IMG/VR virus record: IMGVR_UViG_3300037485_000434
Span: 1-39,360 of that record
DNA length: 39,360 nt
From: a virus
Strand: one strand, 5' to 3'
Part shown: positions 1-7,776 of the stretch, piece after piece
Layout of the letters: every line of letters begins with the position of its first letter
Position numbering within the stretch: position 1 is the first letter of the stretch
Notes under the pieces: model-generated
Told to the model about the DNA's origin: nothing
What the model saw: only the letters and a program-made list of their open reading frames with translations
Database searches by the model: none
Translations under genes and position numbers: made by a program

Positions 1-127
1 TGTAGACCATAGGCGAAGTCTGCCTTGAAGCACCATCATAGTCAGGTCGTCGAAGGTGTGCGTCCCGCCATTATGCTCCATTGCCGCCTCTAATTCAGGG
101 CGAAAGCGGTCCAAAGTGTCGAGCAAC
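1..127. repeat. Terminal direct repeat, left copy (circular closure)
   Basis: These 127 bases are identical to the last 127 bases of the window (39234-39360). An overlap of exactly 127 is the size expected when an assembler with a 127-base word closes a circular or circularly permuted genome, so the unique length is 39,233 bp. The repeat lies inside a coding sequence that becomes complete when the ends are joined, which supports closure. A true physical terminal repeat of this length cannot be excluded from sequence alone. Confidence 0.95.
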
Positions 128-153
128 TTCCTGACTTCAGTGGTCACACTCAT
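1..153 (-). CDS. GNAT-like virion-region protein, 5' part (gene crosses window ends)
   Basis: This is the amino-terminal part of the 130-residue protein that continues at 39233-38994. The ATG at 153 overlaps the TGA of the 233-residue protein gene as ATGA, so the two are translationally coupled. The first residues are MSVTTEVRKLLDTLDRF, and the frame runs through the terminal repeat without interruption into the right-hand part of the window. The truncation here comes only from where the circle was opened. Confidence 0.85.
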   Translation of the reverse strand, partial: MSVTTEVRKLLDTLDRFRPELEAAMEHNGGTHTFDDLTMMVLQGRLRLWST

Positions 154-851
154 GTCAGCACACGATTGATCGCCATAGTCACAGACGGCGAGGCAGGGGC
201 GTAGGCAGTGGCGGCGTGGGCTTCGAGGAAGCCGTTGGTGCTGCTGGTTGCCCACATGGCTTCAAGGTAGTCACCAGCGGCAAACTGAAACAGGCTGTCG
301 CGGGACACAATTGTCGTAGCGCCGTTGTTATGCAGAGAGCCGACCATTGTGCTGCCGCTTACATTGGTCCCGTTGACTTTGGGCCAGAAGCGCAGTTCGA
401 CAGTAGCGCCGGAGGACGAAGCCATCTGTGCCGTAAACGACAGCCTGTAGAGGCCAGCGTTGGCAAAAACGATCCGAGTCAGGTTTCCTACAGCGCGGCT
501 GATGCCTGTGGCAAAAGCAGGGGCGTCAAACTGGATGGCGTAGGCCGTGTTGGCTGCGGCTGCGGTTACTGCTGTCGCCCTGCCGAACAGCGCGTTACCC
601 ACGCCATAATCGTAGCCTTCTACGGCCAGACGATGCCACGCATCATCTTTTGATACGACAGGGTAGCCGTCCTGATCCCACATGACGAGGCCGTCAGTCG
701 TCGCTTTCTCGCCGCCGATCTGGCGCTGCAACAGCACTGTCTGCGCGTCCACAGAGCCGCTGCTGGCGTCCCGCAGGAAGTTGTGAACATCGGTCGCCCA
801 GCGCGTGATGTTGTCCTTGTTAGGGGACGGGACGATAAAGCTGCGTCTCAC
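150..851 (-). CDS. Virion-associated protein with C-terminal jelly-roll-like domain
   Basis: This 233-residue protein starts with GTG at 851, overlapping the TGA of the nozzle gene as GTGA. The first ~75 residues are a polar helical region (RWATDVHNFLRDASSG). From about residue 95 on, the sequence is a run of short beta-like segments rich in Ala, Thr, Ser and Gly (for example NLTRIVFANAGLYRLSFTAQ and GDYLEAMWATSS). This resembles C1q/TNF-like trimeric jelly-roll domains found at the tips of phage fibres or decoration proteins. Its place directly after the nozzle gene suggests a tail or fibre component. The domain assignment is by pattern only and the precise role is unknown. Confidence 0.75.
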   Translation of the reverse strand: MRRSFIVPSPNKDNITRWATDVHNFLRDASSGSVDAQTVLLQRQIGGEKATTDGLVMWDQDGYPVVSKDDAWHRLAVEGYDYGVGNALFGRATAVTAAAANTAYAIQFDAPAFATGISRAVGNLTRIVFANAGLYRLSFTAQMASSSGATVELRFWPKVNGTNVSGSTMVGSLHNNGATTIVSRDSLFQFAAGDYLEAMWATSSTNGFLEAHAATAYAPASPSVTMAINRVLT

Positions 852-2365
852 CGAATGCCTCCAATTTTGACATTCACCCGCATTGTCCCAATTTGCCAGC
901 CAGCCTCACGGCCCTCAAAGCGCAAAGCAAATTGTCGCCCTCGCGCTCTGACTGGAGTTGGACCAGTCAATGTATAGGGGCCATATGAGGTGGAAGGGAG
1001 GTTCGGCATATCTTGGGTCAGAATAGTCATCGTCACATCGCCAGCGACTTCCTCGTCAGGGTAGAGGTAGTCGATGTAGGCTTGCTTGTCACCTTGGCCG
1101 AGTTCGAGCGGACCAGTCTCGCAATAGGGCGTGATGCCGTCCGTGATGGCGGTTCCGGGCAGTTCGTGGTTGTAGAGTAGCCCATCTGCCGACACCATCA
1201 AAGGGTAAGCAGTGGCGGCGTTGTCCACGGCCACGCTGCGGCCCAGCTTGCCTTTGGTCCAGTGGTTGGCAGAGAAGTCATAGCAAATGTAGGAGTCAGC
1301 TTCCCCAGTGGTGCTGGATTTTGACTGGTATAGCCACCAGACTTCGTTGAAGCCGCGCAGCGAGAAACCGAAGGTTTTGCTGTATTCTGTGTCGCTCAGG
1401 TCATCGTGGAAAAAGTCGATGACATCTGACTCCAACTTGTGCAGCGAGCCGTCATACATCCAAAAGTTCCGCTCTGCCGCCCACATAGCAAAGCGGGCCG
1501 TGGTCACGAGCGAAGTAGGAGAGAGCAACCCGCTGTTGTCGCCCACGCGATCAAAGCCGTAGATGTAGGGCGGGCCGAGGTAGCGCCCAGCGTAGACTTC
1601 GTTCTGACTGATGATGAGCAGTTCGTTCATAATCTGCGTGATCGCCAGCAGAGGTCCAGTTCCGGCCAGTGTGATGGAGCCAGCTTGGTTGGTGGTCGAT
1701 GGCGTCCAGTCAGTGTTGTCTTCCGAGGCAGACCATTGGACGATACGCGGGTTTGTCGCATTGCCGATGCCCATGACGATCCGCTCGTCCGTGACGATGA
1801 AGTCCTGCATATCGGTCGGTGATGTAGAGATGACGAGGGCCGCTGCCGTGCCGACAGTCCACTCGTAAAGTTTGCCTTCGCCACGAAACTGCGCCAGCAG
1901 CTTTTCGCCCCACAGGGCAAAGTCCCACGAGGCAGCAGGAGTTGGGATAGCGCCAGTGAACGTGCGCGGTGTGCCGTAAGTGCCCGCGCCGTAAGCAAAC
2001 GTGCCATAGCCGACTGCAAGACCAGAATCCTTGGCTGCGGGCGTAAACCCAGCAGGAGTGATGGTCGATTTCGCCCCAGAGGAGTCGATATAGTAAAGGG
2101 CGCGGTTCGTGCCGACGACGATATGGCGCACTCCTGTATTGTCGGTCCAAGCAAAAGTGTTGCGCGGCGCTTCGATTGTAGCGTCTGCATAGAGGGCAGT
2201 AATGTTTACGCCTGTGGCAGTCTTGCGGCGCTCCCAGCCACCGATGACGCGAATAGACCCATCTTTCCAGCGAACAAGGTTCGAGTCAGCCCACCGCAGT
2301 TTCCCGCTATAGGCTGTGCCATTCTTGTATAGGCCGGGTTGCAGACTGATAGGCACTAGAGGCAT
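848..2365 (-). CDS. Tail nozzle/hub protein, beta-propeller-like (P22 gp10 / SU10 nozzle type)
   Basis: This 505-residue protein begins with MPLVPISLQPGLYKNGTAY. That opening, followed by RWADSNLVRWKDG..VIGGWERR, is typical of podovirus packaged-DNA stabilisation or nozzle proteins (P22 gp10, T7 gp12-like). The body has many repeated short beta segments with aromatic residues (WALWGEK-like, WSASEDNTDW, MYDGSLHKLESDV), consistent with a propeller. It would plug the portal-adaptor channel as the distal tail tube. The ATG at 2365 has a good ribosome site (AAGGAG), and a minus-strand promoter lies just upstream (2387-2415). The end overlaps the next gene by 4 bases. Confidence 0.8.
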   Translation of the reverse strand: MPLVPISLQPGLYKNGTAYSGKLRWADSNLVRWKDGSIRVIGGWERRKTATGVNITALYADATIEAPRNTFAWTDNTGVRHIVVGTNRALYYIDSSGAKSTITPAGFTPAAKDSGLAVGYGTFAYGAGTYGTPRTFTGAIPTPAASWDFALWGEKLLAQFRGEGKLYEWTVGTAAALVISTSPTDMQDFIVTDERIVMGIGNATNPRIVQWSASEDNTDWTPSTTNQAGSITLAGTGPLLAITQIMNELLIISQNEVYAGRYLGPPYIYGFDRVGDNSGLLSPTSLVTTARFAMWAAERNFWMYDGSLHKLESDVIDFFHDDLSDTEYSKTFGFSLRGFNEVWWLYQSKSSTTGEADSYICYDFSANHWTKGKLGRSVAVDNAATAYPLMVSADGLLYNHELPGTAITDGITPYCETGPLELGQGDKQAYIDYLYPDEEVAGDVTMTILTQDMPNLPSTSYGPYTLTGPTPVRARGRQFALRFEGREAGWQIGTMRVNVKIGGIR

Positions 2366-2386
2366 GGCAGAACTCCTTGATGTCTG

Positions 2387-2415
2387 ACTATAGCCTAAGC
2401 TATGACTTTAGCCAA
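2387..2415 (-). promoter_or_regulatory. Sigma70-type promoter inside the virion operon
   Basis: On the minus strand the sequence reads TTGGCT (2415-2410), a 17-base spacer, then TATAGT (2392-2387). This matches four of six -35 and five of six -10 consensus bases at ideal spacing. It lies in one of the larger gaps of the operon, between the phosphoesterase stop and the nozzle start, with transcription beginning about 20 bases before the nozzle RBS. It would give separate expression of nozzle, jelly-roll and ejection genes by host RNA polymerase. Confidence 0.6.
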
Positions 2416-2418
2416 TAA

Positions 2419-3540
2419 CTAGGATAGACTAGCGGTATAGCGCATCACCTCGCCGCGCTCGCGATGCACAGTGATACATTTCATCGTGCTGCGGCCTGTG
2501 TAGCCAAATCCGGCGGCAGCAGCATCTCTCGTCGTTATAGCCCTGTGGCTCTCCCAGAATATTCCGCCAATGTCTTTGGAACTGTCTTGGTGGATGTGGC
2601 CGGAGTCTAGATACCGCCAGTGTGTACGTCCCCAAATGGGAGCGTAAAGGTCGGCCACTTGCATCGCTAGGCGCTCTGGTTTGGTCTTATCGCCGTGGTG
2701 GGCAGTCAGCATATTGCGGCCAAATTCCCAGACCCAAAGTTTGGCAGGATTGAAGTGGACAGTCACGCGCTCGTCCAGTTCGTAGCGCATGACCAATGCG
2801 ATGGCGAGCATATGGGTAAAGTCCGGGTCATGGTTTCCGGCCAGCACAACAACGTCGATGTTTTTGTGCTTTGCTTTGGCTGCTTCGATCATGGAAACGT
2901 GCGCCCTGACTGCGGCCATTGCAGCTTGAGCAAACCGCCCGTCGACATCAAGGATGTGGCCTGATGTTGGAGTCATGTTTTTGGAGTCGTTTTGGTGGAG
3001 GGTGTCGCCCAAATTGAGGATGATCGCCCTGTCTGTGTAAGGAGCGGCGTGGATGAGGGCAGAAGATGCCTCTAGGAGCCGCTGTGCGGCGATTGCAACG
3101 CTATACTCCGCACCCGTCTCGTCCTTCCACGCCTTCATACCAAAGTGGATGTCAGCGACCAAATAACGGGGCAGCAGATCGTGCGCCACATTGTCAGGCA
3201 TAGGCGCTGGTAGAGGAGTAGGAACAGAGCCAAGGGCTTCTTTGAACAAGTCAGCCCACGGAGTCAGATCATCTTCTGGGCGTTCTGACTTCCAGAAAAC
3301 GCTGTCCCACGATCCAGTTTCCTTGTTCTGGACGCGCCGCCAGCCATGTCTACCCGTATCGGTCGATAGGCCAGTGCTTTCTAGCGCAGACTTGACCCCT
3401 TCATCGGCGTTGAGCCAAGCCTCTGCCGCAGCGTAAGCGCGGCGCACATAGTGCTTGTCAATCTGCAATTCCTTAGCAGCAGCAGTTTTGCTGCCAAGCC
3501 GTTTGACAACCTCGTAGATTTCACGTTGGCGAGGGGTCAT
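2419..3540 (-). CDS. Calcineurin-like metallophosphoesterase with N-terminal HTH
   Basis: This 373-residue protein has an N-terminal helix-turn-helix-like stretch (residues ~1-45: TPRQREIYEVVKRLGSKTAAAKELQIDKHYVRRAY) and a metallophosphoesterase domain from ~125. The metal-binding motifs are all visible: DIH (D130, H132), GD (D179), GNHD (N236, H237), HHGD (H281-D284) and GHIH (H315, H317). Such proteins hydrolyse phosphodiesters, and relatives occur among virion genes of many podoviruses, often misnamed oxidoreductase. The HTH suggests DNA contact. The ATG at 3540 overlaps the Rz1 stop (ATGA). Its location between lysis and tail genes suggests late expression; substrate unknown. Confidence 0.85.
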   Translation of the reverse strand: MTPRQREIYEVVKRLGSKTAAAKELQIDKHYVRRAYAAAEAWLNADEGVKSALESTGLSTDTGRHGWRRVQNKETGSWDSVFWKSERPEDDLTPWADLFKEALGSVPTPLPAPMPDNVAHDLLPRYLVADIHFGMKAWKDETGAEYSVAIAAQRLLEASSALIHAAPYTDRAIILNLGDTLHQNDSKNMTPTSGHILDVDGRFAQAAMAAVRAHVSMIEAAKAKHKNIDVVVLAGNHDPDFTHMLAIALVMRYELDERVTVHFNPAKLWVWEFGRNMLTAHHGDKTKPERLAMQVADLYAPIWGRTHWRYLDSGHIHQDSSKDIGGIFWESHRAITTRDAAAAGFGYTGRSTMKCITVHRERGEVMRYTASLS

Positions 3541-3758
3541 TTACTGCATCCTGCGTCGATCTGCTGGATCAGTAGCGCCCCCGTAACCAAGGAAAGCGGG
3601 CCACCATCCGCCGCCAGCGCCGCAGCATGGGATGTACGGCTCTGCGCCGTGCCATCACAGATCGCGCTGTCGTTCAGCGCGGCGGCGCAGCCACTCAGCA
3701 GCAGCGTCAGGGTCAGGCACAGGCCCAACAGAGTTGATCCTTTTGGAAGTTTCGGCAT
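3537..3758 (-). CDS. Rz1: Outer-membrane spanin lipoprotein (Rz1-like)
   Basis: This 73-residue protein starts at MPKLPKGSTLLGL. A basic N-terminus and hydrophobic stretch end in a lipobox, LLSGC, so Cys23 would be lipidated after signal peptidase II cleavage. The gene overlaps the Rz-like gene (3655-3870) by about 100 bases in another frame, the classic embedded Rz/Rz1 arrangement. Together they would bridge inner and outer membrane in the last lysis step of a Gram-negative host. A longer reading frame begins upstream at 3812, but the internal ATG places the signal sequence at the N-terminus and is preferred. Confidence 0.8.
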   Translation of the reverse strand: MPKLPKGSTLLGLCLTLTLLLSGCAAALNDSAICDGTAQSRTSHAAALAADGGPLSLVTGALLIQQIDAGCSK

Positions 3759-3870
3759 AGCCTTGCAACTCCTCGATTTTCGCTGCTGCCTTCCCTGCTG
3801 ACTTTCCCGCAAACCATGCTGCGAACAAAGTCAGAATGGGCTTCAGCAGCGAGGCAATGAGAGAACTCAT
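3655..3870 (-). CDS. Rz: Inner-membrane spanin (Rz-like)
   Basis: This 71-residue protein has an N-terminal transmembrane segment (SLIASLLKPILTLFAAWFAG) followed by a charged helical region ending in AAEWLRRRAERQRDL. The ATG at 3870 overlaps the holin stop (ATGA). Topology, size and the overlapping lipoprotein gene in a second frame identify it as the inner half of a two-component spanin. It is short for an Rz protein, so the periplasmic coiled coil is only about 45 residues. Confidence 0.75.
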   Translation of the reverse strand: MSSLIASLLKPILTLFAAWFAGKSAGKAAAKIEELQGYAETSKRINSVGPVPDPDAAAEWLRRRAERQRDL

Positions 3871-4034
3871 GCCTTGCGCTTGGCGATCACAGACCAGACT
3901 GCGACAATGATCGTCGCAGCAGCGCCACCAACAGCGGTGGCCGTCTCGCTATCAACCAGCCCTTTGCCGACCAGATAGCCACCAAGTGCGGACGCTAGTG
4001 CGCGGGCGATGCCGCCAACTTCAGAAGCACTCAT
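3867..4034 (-). CDS. Holin, Pam3-gp28-like
   Basis: This 55-residue protein overlaps the endolysin stop (ATGA at 4034) and the Rz start. It has two hydrophobic helices, about residues 7-24 (GIARALASALGGYLVGKG) and 36-50 (GGAAATIIVAVWSVI), separated by a short polar turn with DSETA, and a basic tail (AKRKA). The pattern ALGGYL-x-GKGL-x-D followed by a second helix ending in AVWS matches the Pam3-gp28 family of putative phage holins as I recall it. It would form the inner-membrane lesion that releases the endolysin. Confidence 0.8.
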   Translation of the reverse strand: MSASEVGGIARALASALGGYLVGKGLVDSETATAVGGAAATIIVAVWSVIAKRKA

Positions 4035-4585
4035 TTTTTCATTCCTTTGAGCATCGCCACAATGGCGTGAAAGATCGCAGCCAAGACTGATTCTGCTTCA
4101 GCCTTTTCCGGCGTGGTGACAGTGTGCATATCCGCGCTGACTGGAGTCAGGAACAAGGTCACTTCCGCGTTGCGGCGGTTGACCAGCCCTTTGACGATTT
4201 CGCCCCCAGCCTTGTTCCACATCTTGAACGCAGCAGCAGCGCGGTCTTTATTGCCAGCGTTCAACTCGCGCAGCACAGTTGACTTAGAGAATGCGCCTGT
4301 CCCGATGTTGTAGGCCAATGACACACAGGCTCCGAACTCGTTTGCATTCACTTTTGCCAAGATCAGTGCATCTACTTTGGCAGCAAACGTATCGACGCCC
4401 TGCTTCAGCAGTTCTTCTGCACGTTCTTGCGTGATCGTCATGCCGTAGGCTGGCTTGACGCCAAGATCAGCCGCAGCAGTTGTGCCGTAACCGATAGTCC
4501 AAATGCCTACGATGTCTTGGTAGGCAGTCAGCTTGCAGCCCTCGAACTGCTTAATGAGGTCAATCGTCGCTTGGTTGACGCTCAT
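4031..4585 (-). CDS. Endolysin, glycoside hydrolase family 24 lysozyme
   Basis: This 184-residue muramidase cleaves the MurNAc-GlcNAc bond of peptidoglycan. The T4-type catalytic triad is visible: E15 in QFEG, D24 in AYQD and T30 in GIWTIGYG. LAYNIGTGAF and GLVNRRNAE, typical of the family, follow at about 95 and 135. There is no N-terminal signal anchor, so release probably depends on the holin. The C-terminus (SVLAAIFHAIVAMLKGMKK) adds an amphipathic or hydrophobic tail that is not part of the usual ~150-residue enzyme and may bind membrane. ATG at 4585 overlaps the upstream stop. Confidence 0.92.
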   Translation of the reverse strand: MSVNQATIDLIKQFEGCKLTAYQDIVGIWTIGYGTTAAADLGVKPAYGMTITQERAEELLKQGVDTFAAKVDALILAKVNANEFGACVSLAYNIGTGAFSKSTVLRELNAGNKDRAAAAFKMWNKAGGEIVKGLVNRRNAEVTLFLTPVSADMHTVTTPEKAEAESVLAAIFHAIVAMLKGMKK

Positions 4586-4827
4586 TTCAGCATCGCCATC
4601 TGGATTTCGTCCAACTTTTTTAGGACGTTCGTGAAACCATCCTTGATCTCTTTGAGTTCGCGGTCGTGGCCTTGCTTGGTCAGATTGTATTCTGACTTCA
4701 TAACGGCGATTTCAGTCTCGTGACCTTGCGTCATCTTGTAGTGCATCCAGACGAAAGCCACGATTGGGATCACCGCAAATTGCAGCAGAAGTTTAGCTAG
4801 TTCCATCAGGTCCATCTCCTGCTGCAT
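4582..4827 (-). CDS. Small membrane protein of the lysis cassette (TM plus coiled coil)
   Basis: This 81-residue protein starts at 4827, or less likely at the ATG at 4806; both have a Shine-Dalgarno match (GAGGT and AGGAG). One transmembrane segment (LAKLLLQFAVIPIVAFVWMHY, residues ~10-30) is followed by a charged coiled coil to the end (EIAVMKSEYNLTKQ..DRELKEIKDG). It lies immediately before the endolysin and overlaps it, so it probably takes part in lysis, as an additional holin/antiholin or a membrane scaffold. No family recognised with confidence. Confidence 0.75.
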   Translation of the reverse strand: MQQEMDLMELAKLLLQFAVIPIVAFVWMHYKMTQGHETEIAVMKSEYNLTKQGHDRELKEIKDGFTNVLKKLDEIQMAMLK

Positions 4828-4836
4828 GATCTTACC

Positions 4837-5733
4837 TCAACAAAACACTGATATAAAATTAGAGGAACCACTAGCAGCAGCGCCACCACCGGATGATGTT
4901 CTCATGCCAACACTAGATGCTGTTATTCTTGATGTTGGGAAAAATACTACGCCCTCATCTCCGGGATCATCAGTCAAGCCATATCCGCCCACTACTGAAT
5001 AGTTTGCGCTAGGCATGGCCGTTGTGAAGTTTACTGTATAATTCCCAGTTCCAACTACTGTAACTGATGAAACATTTCCAGACGCACTAATTGTGCCAGA
5101 TGCATTAAATCTTGCCCACGCACGACAAGCATAGATCGGTGCGGTCCCAGTAGCGTTTAATGCAGTCATTACTAGGGATGAGTTAGCAGTGCCAACATCC
5201 CCTGCAATCTCTGCATTAACAAACGCAGTTGTGGCGATCTGAGTCGTATTTGTTGTGGCCGCAGCCGTTGGAGCAGTTGGTGTGCCTGTTAGCGCAGGAG
5301 ACGCTAGGTTTGCCTTGAGGTTATTTGCAGTAGTTACAAAAGCCGTAGTTGCAAGTTGCGTTGTGCTATCTGCGGCGGTAGCGGTAGGAGCAGTTGGTGT
5401 GCCTGTCAGCGCGGGAGAGGCAAGTGCAGCCTTTGCATTAAGCTGCGTCTGGATGGCGGAGGTGACGCCATCGACGTAACCAAGTTCTGCCGCAGTCAGA
5501 GTGGCAGGAATACCAGCAAGGACGTTGAGTTCAGCAGCAGTTGGAGTGACGGCTGTGCCGTCAATCTTCCACAGACCGCCAGATAGGTTTGGCTTGGCTT
5601 TTTGTGCGCCAGTGCCACCAAGGAGCGCATCGACCGCGTCGAGGTCCGCGTTTACTTTAGTCCCCCATGTGTCAGAACTGGCCCCAACTTCTGGTTTGAC
5701 TAGGGCGTAGTTTGTCGTTGTTGTATCAGCCAT
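4837..5733 (-). CDS. Tail fibre-like protein with [13 protein letters not shown] repeats
   Basis: This 298-residue protein opens with [29 protein letters not shown], a start common to phage fibre proteins. The middle has two copies of a repeat of about 45 residues ([14 protein letters not shown] followed by [10 protein letters not shown], residues ~100-190), the repeat known from phage long-tail-fibre proteins (Phage_fiber_2 type). The C-terminal ~110 residues are beta-rich with [20 protein letters not shown], typical of a fibre tip. ATG at 5733 follows GAGGG. The same repeat occurs in the gene at 7041-7769, so the two fibres share an origin. Probably a receptor-binding or structural fibre. 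Confidence 0.82.
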   Translation of the reverse strand: MADTTTTNYALVKPEVGASSDTWGTKVNADLDAVDALLGGTGAQKAKPNLSGGLWKIDGTAVTPTAAELNVLAGIPATLTAAELGYVDGVTSAIQTQLNAKAALASPALTGTPTAPTATAADSTTQLATTAFVTTANNLKANLASPALTGTPTAPTAAATTNTTQIATTAFVNAEIAGDVGTANSSLVMTALNATGTAPIYACRAWARFNASGTISASGNVSSVTVVGTGNYTVNFTTAMPSANYSVVGGYGLTDDPGDEGVVFFPTSRITASSVGMRTSSGGGAAASGSSNFISVFC

Positions 5734-5744
5734 CTATTCTACCC

Positions 5745-6629
5745 TCATTCAGACCATGCTGACGTGTCAGCGGCTTGTGGTGTCCAACTGCCAGAGTTGG
5801 CGGTTTGCCCAGACCAAGTAGACCCAGAACTGCTTTGTGCCGTCCAAGGATCAGTAGCCGGAGTCTCTGGAGTCCAGTCTTCACTATCTGCTGACTCATC
5901 TTCCCATTTTTTGCGAGCAAATGCAACAAACGTGAGTTGACTGGTCGTAATTATGGACGCCAGCATAATGCGAGTAGCTGCTGCGCTGACTGGAGATAGT
6001 ATCGGTATGGTTGCGCCGGACTTAAAGATGACATTGGCAAGTGCTGTTACAGAAGACGTAGCAGCCAAAAACGCCGTGCCTAGTTGGACGCGCTGGGCCA
6101 ATGCGGTGAGGGAGGCGGCGCTTTGGATGTCGGACGCGCCTAACAGGACGCGCTGTGCATCAATAGTCTGGCTGGTTATGATGTCGATAGTCGAGGTTGG
6201 CTGTTGCACACGAGTTGCGGCTGCGACAAACGTAGACAAGTTTGAGATGCTAGACGCGGCGTCAGCTATACGCAAGGCGTTGCTACTGACTGAAGTCAGC
6301 GCAGAAATAGTCGCACCTGATAGGTAGATGATGTTGGCAAGTGCCGTTATGGCAAACGTGCCAGTTACGGAAGCCGCCGCTAGTTGGATCAGTTCTGCTG
6401 CGCTTGCTACTGCTACGGCATTTTCAATGTTTGCTGCCCCAAGAAGTACACGTTCAGCAGCAATAGTCTGATCTGTCGTAATTGCAAAAGATGATGCGGC
6501 TGACTGCACACTAGCGGCTGCTACGGCAAAAGCTGACTGGACTGGGATGGCCGCAGCAACGTCAGTAACGTCACCTTCAGCATATCCTGTGATCCAGTAG
6601 TCAGGTTCGACGTAATACGGCGCGGGCAT
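5745..6629 (-). CDS. Repetitive fibre/decoration protein with internal duplication
   Basis: This 294-residue protein is almost free of Cys and rich in Ala, Ser, Thr and Ile. Residues ~57-125 (ERVLLGAANIENAVAVASAA..ALANIIYLSGATIS) recur at ~155-225 (QRVLLGASDIQSAASLTALA..ALANVIFKSGATIP). The C-terminal ~50 residues carry five Trp at roughly ten-residue spacing (DWTP, DPWTAQ, STWSGQ, GSWTPQ, SAWSE), a tail motif frequent in phage fibre-region proteins. It lies between a fibre gene and a chaperone-like gene, so a fibre or baseplate attachment role is likely. ATG at 6629 has AAGGA upstream. Confidence 0.75.
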   Translation of the reverse strand: MPAPYYVEPDYWITGYAEGDVTDVAAAIPVQSAFAVAAASVQSAASSFAITTDQTIAAERVLLGAANIENAVAVASAAELIQLAAASVTGTFAITALANIIYLSGATISALTSVSSNALRIADAASSISNLSTFVAAATRVQQPTSTIDIITSQTIDAQRVLLGASDIQSAASLTALAQRVQLGTAFLAATSSVTALANVIFKSGATIPILSPVSAAATRIMLASIITTSQLTFVAFARKKWEDESADSEDWTPETPATDPWTAQSSSGSTWSGQTANSGSWTPQAADTSAWSE

Positions 6630-6639
6630 GGGCCATTCC

Positions 6640-7041
6640 TTATGTCGGCGCTACGGGCCAGACAACATCATGCGGGAAGCCAGACTGCTGGGAGATGTCC
6701 AGCAAGGCGCGGCGATATGCGGCCCACTCTGCTTGCTTTTCTACAGCCATGTCAGCCCAGCGTAGGGGATTGGAGACAATGGGATCAACCACATTGGTAA
6801 GGATACTATCACGAATTGTACGGGTATTCGCTTCTGCTGCGGAGTTAATTTCTGCCTGTGTCGGCTGGACGTAGGCTGCGGTGTTAACGTCTGAAACCAT
6901 TGCGTCATACAGAGCAACAACATCAAACGCTGCACCAGTGTCCGTTGGATCACAGGTAAAAGGTATCCATCCGTAAATTGGATGTTCAATTTCGCAATCA
7001 ATCAGGCCGTTTGCGATGTGCCTTGCGTTGCGGTAGTTCAT
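6640..7041 (-). CDS. Tail fibre assembly chaperone-like protein
   Basis: This 133-residue protein has YGWIPFTCDPTDTGAAFDV in the first part and ends with AAYRRALLDISQQSGFPHDVVWPVAPT. That last pattern (RR-x-LLD-x2-Q-x-GFP-x2-V-x-WP) is the signature of small phage tail fibre assembly proteins. They help fibres fold or trimerise and are not normally part of the virion. It overlaps the upstream fibre gene by one base (TGATG at 7041-7043), so it is coupled to the protein it would serve. Confidence 0.75.
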   Translation of the reverse strand: MNYRNARHIANGLIDCEIEHPIYGWIPFTCDPTDTGAAFDVVALYDAMVSDVNTAAYVQPTQAEINSAAEANTRTIRDSILTNVVDPIVSNPLRWADMAVEKQAEWAAYRRALLDISQQSGFPHDVVWPVAPT

Positions 7042-7769
7042 CAGGAAATCCTCAAGAAGACAGATATGTATTGATCGTTTCTGCTTAGTGCAACGCTCCC
7101 GTTATTATAACCCGTGTTACCCATAAGCCTCCAAGTTCCACTTGGCTGTCCGTAAACTGTAGCATATCCAGCAGTGCCACTTTGAGTAAATGCGTTTGCA
7201 GGATATAGACTTGATCCGGCAACAGTTGAGCCGGGGCCACGTTGGGTTGCGCCACTCCACATAAAAAAACCATACGACCCAACATCATTATAAGCCAATC
7301 CAGCGGTTGCCGTTCCGACTTGTGCAGTCGTAGGCGCAGCGGCAGATGGCGTCACCCAAGAAGGCGCACTTGCTCCATTTGATTGCAAAATTTGCCCAGA
7401 GGTTCCAGCAGCAGTTGCAGCCAATGTGGATGTGTCGGTTGCATAGGCAACCCCGCCAGCAGCGGTGAACGTGCCGAATGACTTGCCGTCAACAGATGCC
7501 GCATCGCCAGAAATGCTAATGCCCCAAGTGCCAGATGCACCCGTTCCCGTTTTTGATGGGGCATCGTTGGCAATCTCAGCATTCACGAAGGCGGTCGTGG
7601 CAATCTGCGTTGTATTGGTTCCGGCAGTTGCAGTTGGCGCTGCTGGCGTCCCCGTAAATGTCGGAGACGCCAACTCAGCCTTGTCTGTATTCAGATTGAC
7701 GAAGTTGGCGTCCACCTCATTGTGCGTGAGTGGACTACCTTTACCCGCGCGTGTGACGATAGTTGCCAT
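7041..7769 (-). CDS. Tail fibre-like protein, paralogue of 4837-5733
   Basis: This 242-residue protein has GKGSPLTHNEVDANFVNLNTDKAELA at its N-terminus, a common start of phage fibre proteins that mediates attachment to the tail. [34 protein letters not shown] follows and is nearly the same repeat as in the 298-residue fibre; only one copy is present here. The rest is beta-like and Gly/Ser/Thr-rich to a C-terminal NDQYISVFLRIS. The Shine-Dalgarno match is weak (GGA only). It probably forms, with its chaperone, one of the adsorption fibres. Confidence 0.8.
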   Translation of the reverse strand: MATIVTRAGKGSPLTHNEVDANFVNLNTDKAELASPTFTGTPAAPTATAGTNTTQIATTAFVNAEIANDAPSKTGTGASGTWGISISGDAASVDGKSFGTFTAAGGVAYATDTSTLAATAAGTSGQILQSNGASAPSWVTPSAAAPTTAQVGTATAGLAYNDVGSYGFFMWSGATQRGPGSTVAGSSLYPANAFTQSGTAGYATVYGQPSGTWRLMGNTGYNNGSVALSRNDQYISVFLRIS

Positions 7770-7776
7770 GTCAAAA

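Noticed and set aside
1-127. True physical terminal repeat (T7-like)
   Set aside because: Exactly 127 bases and no relation to gene boundaries; a k-mer overlap from a circular assembly is the simpler reading. Not fully excluded.
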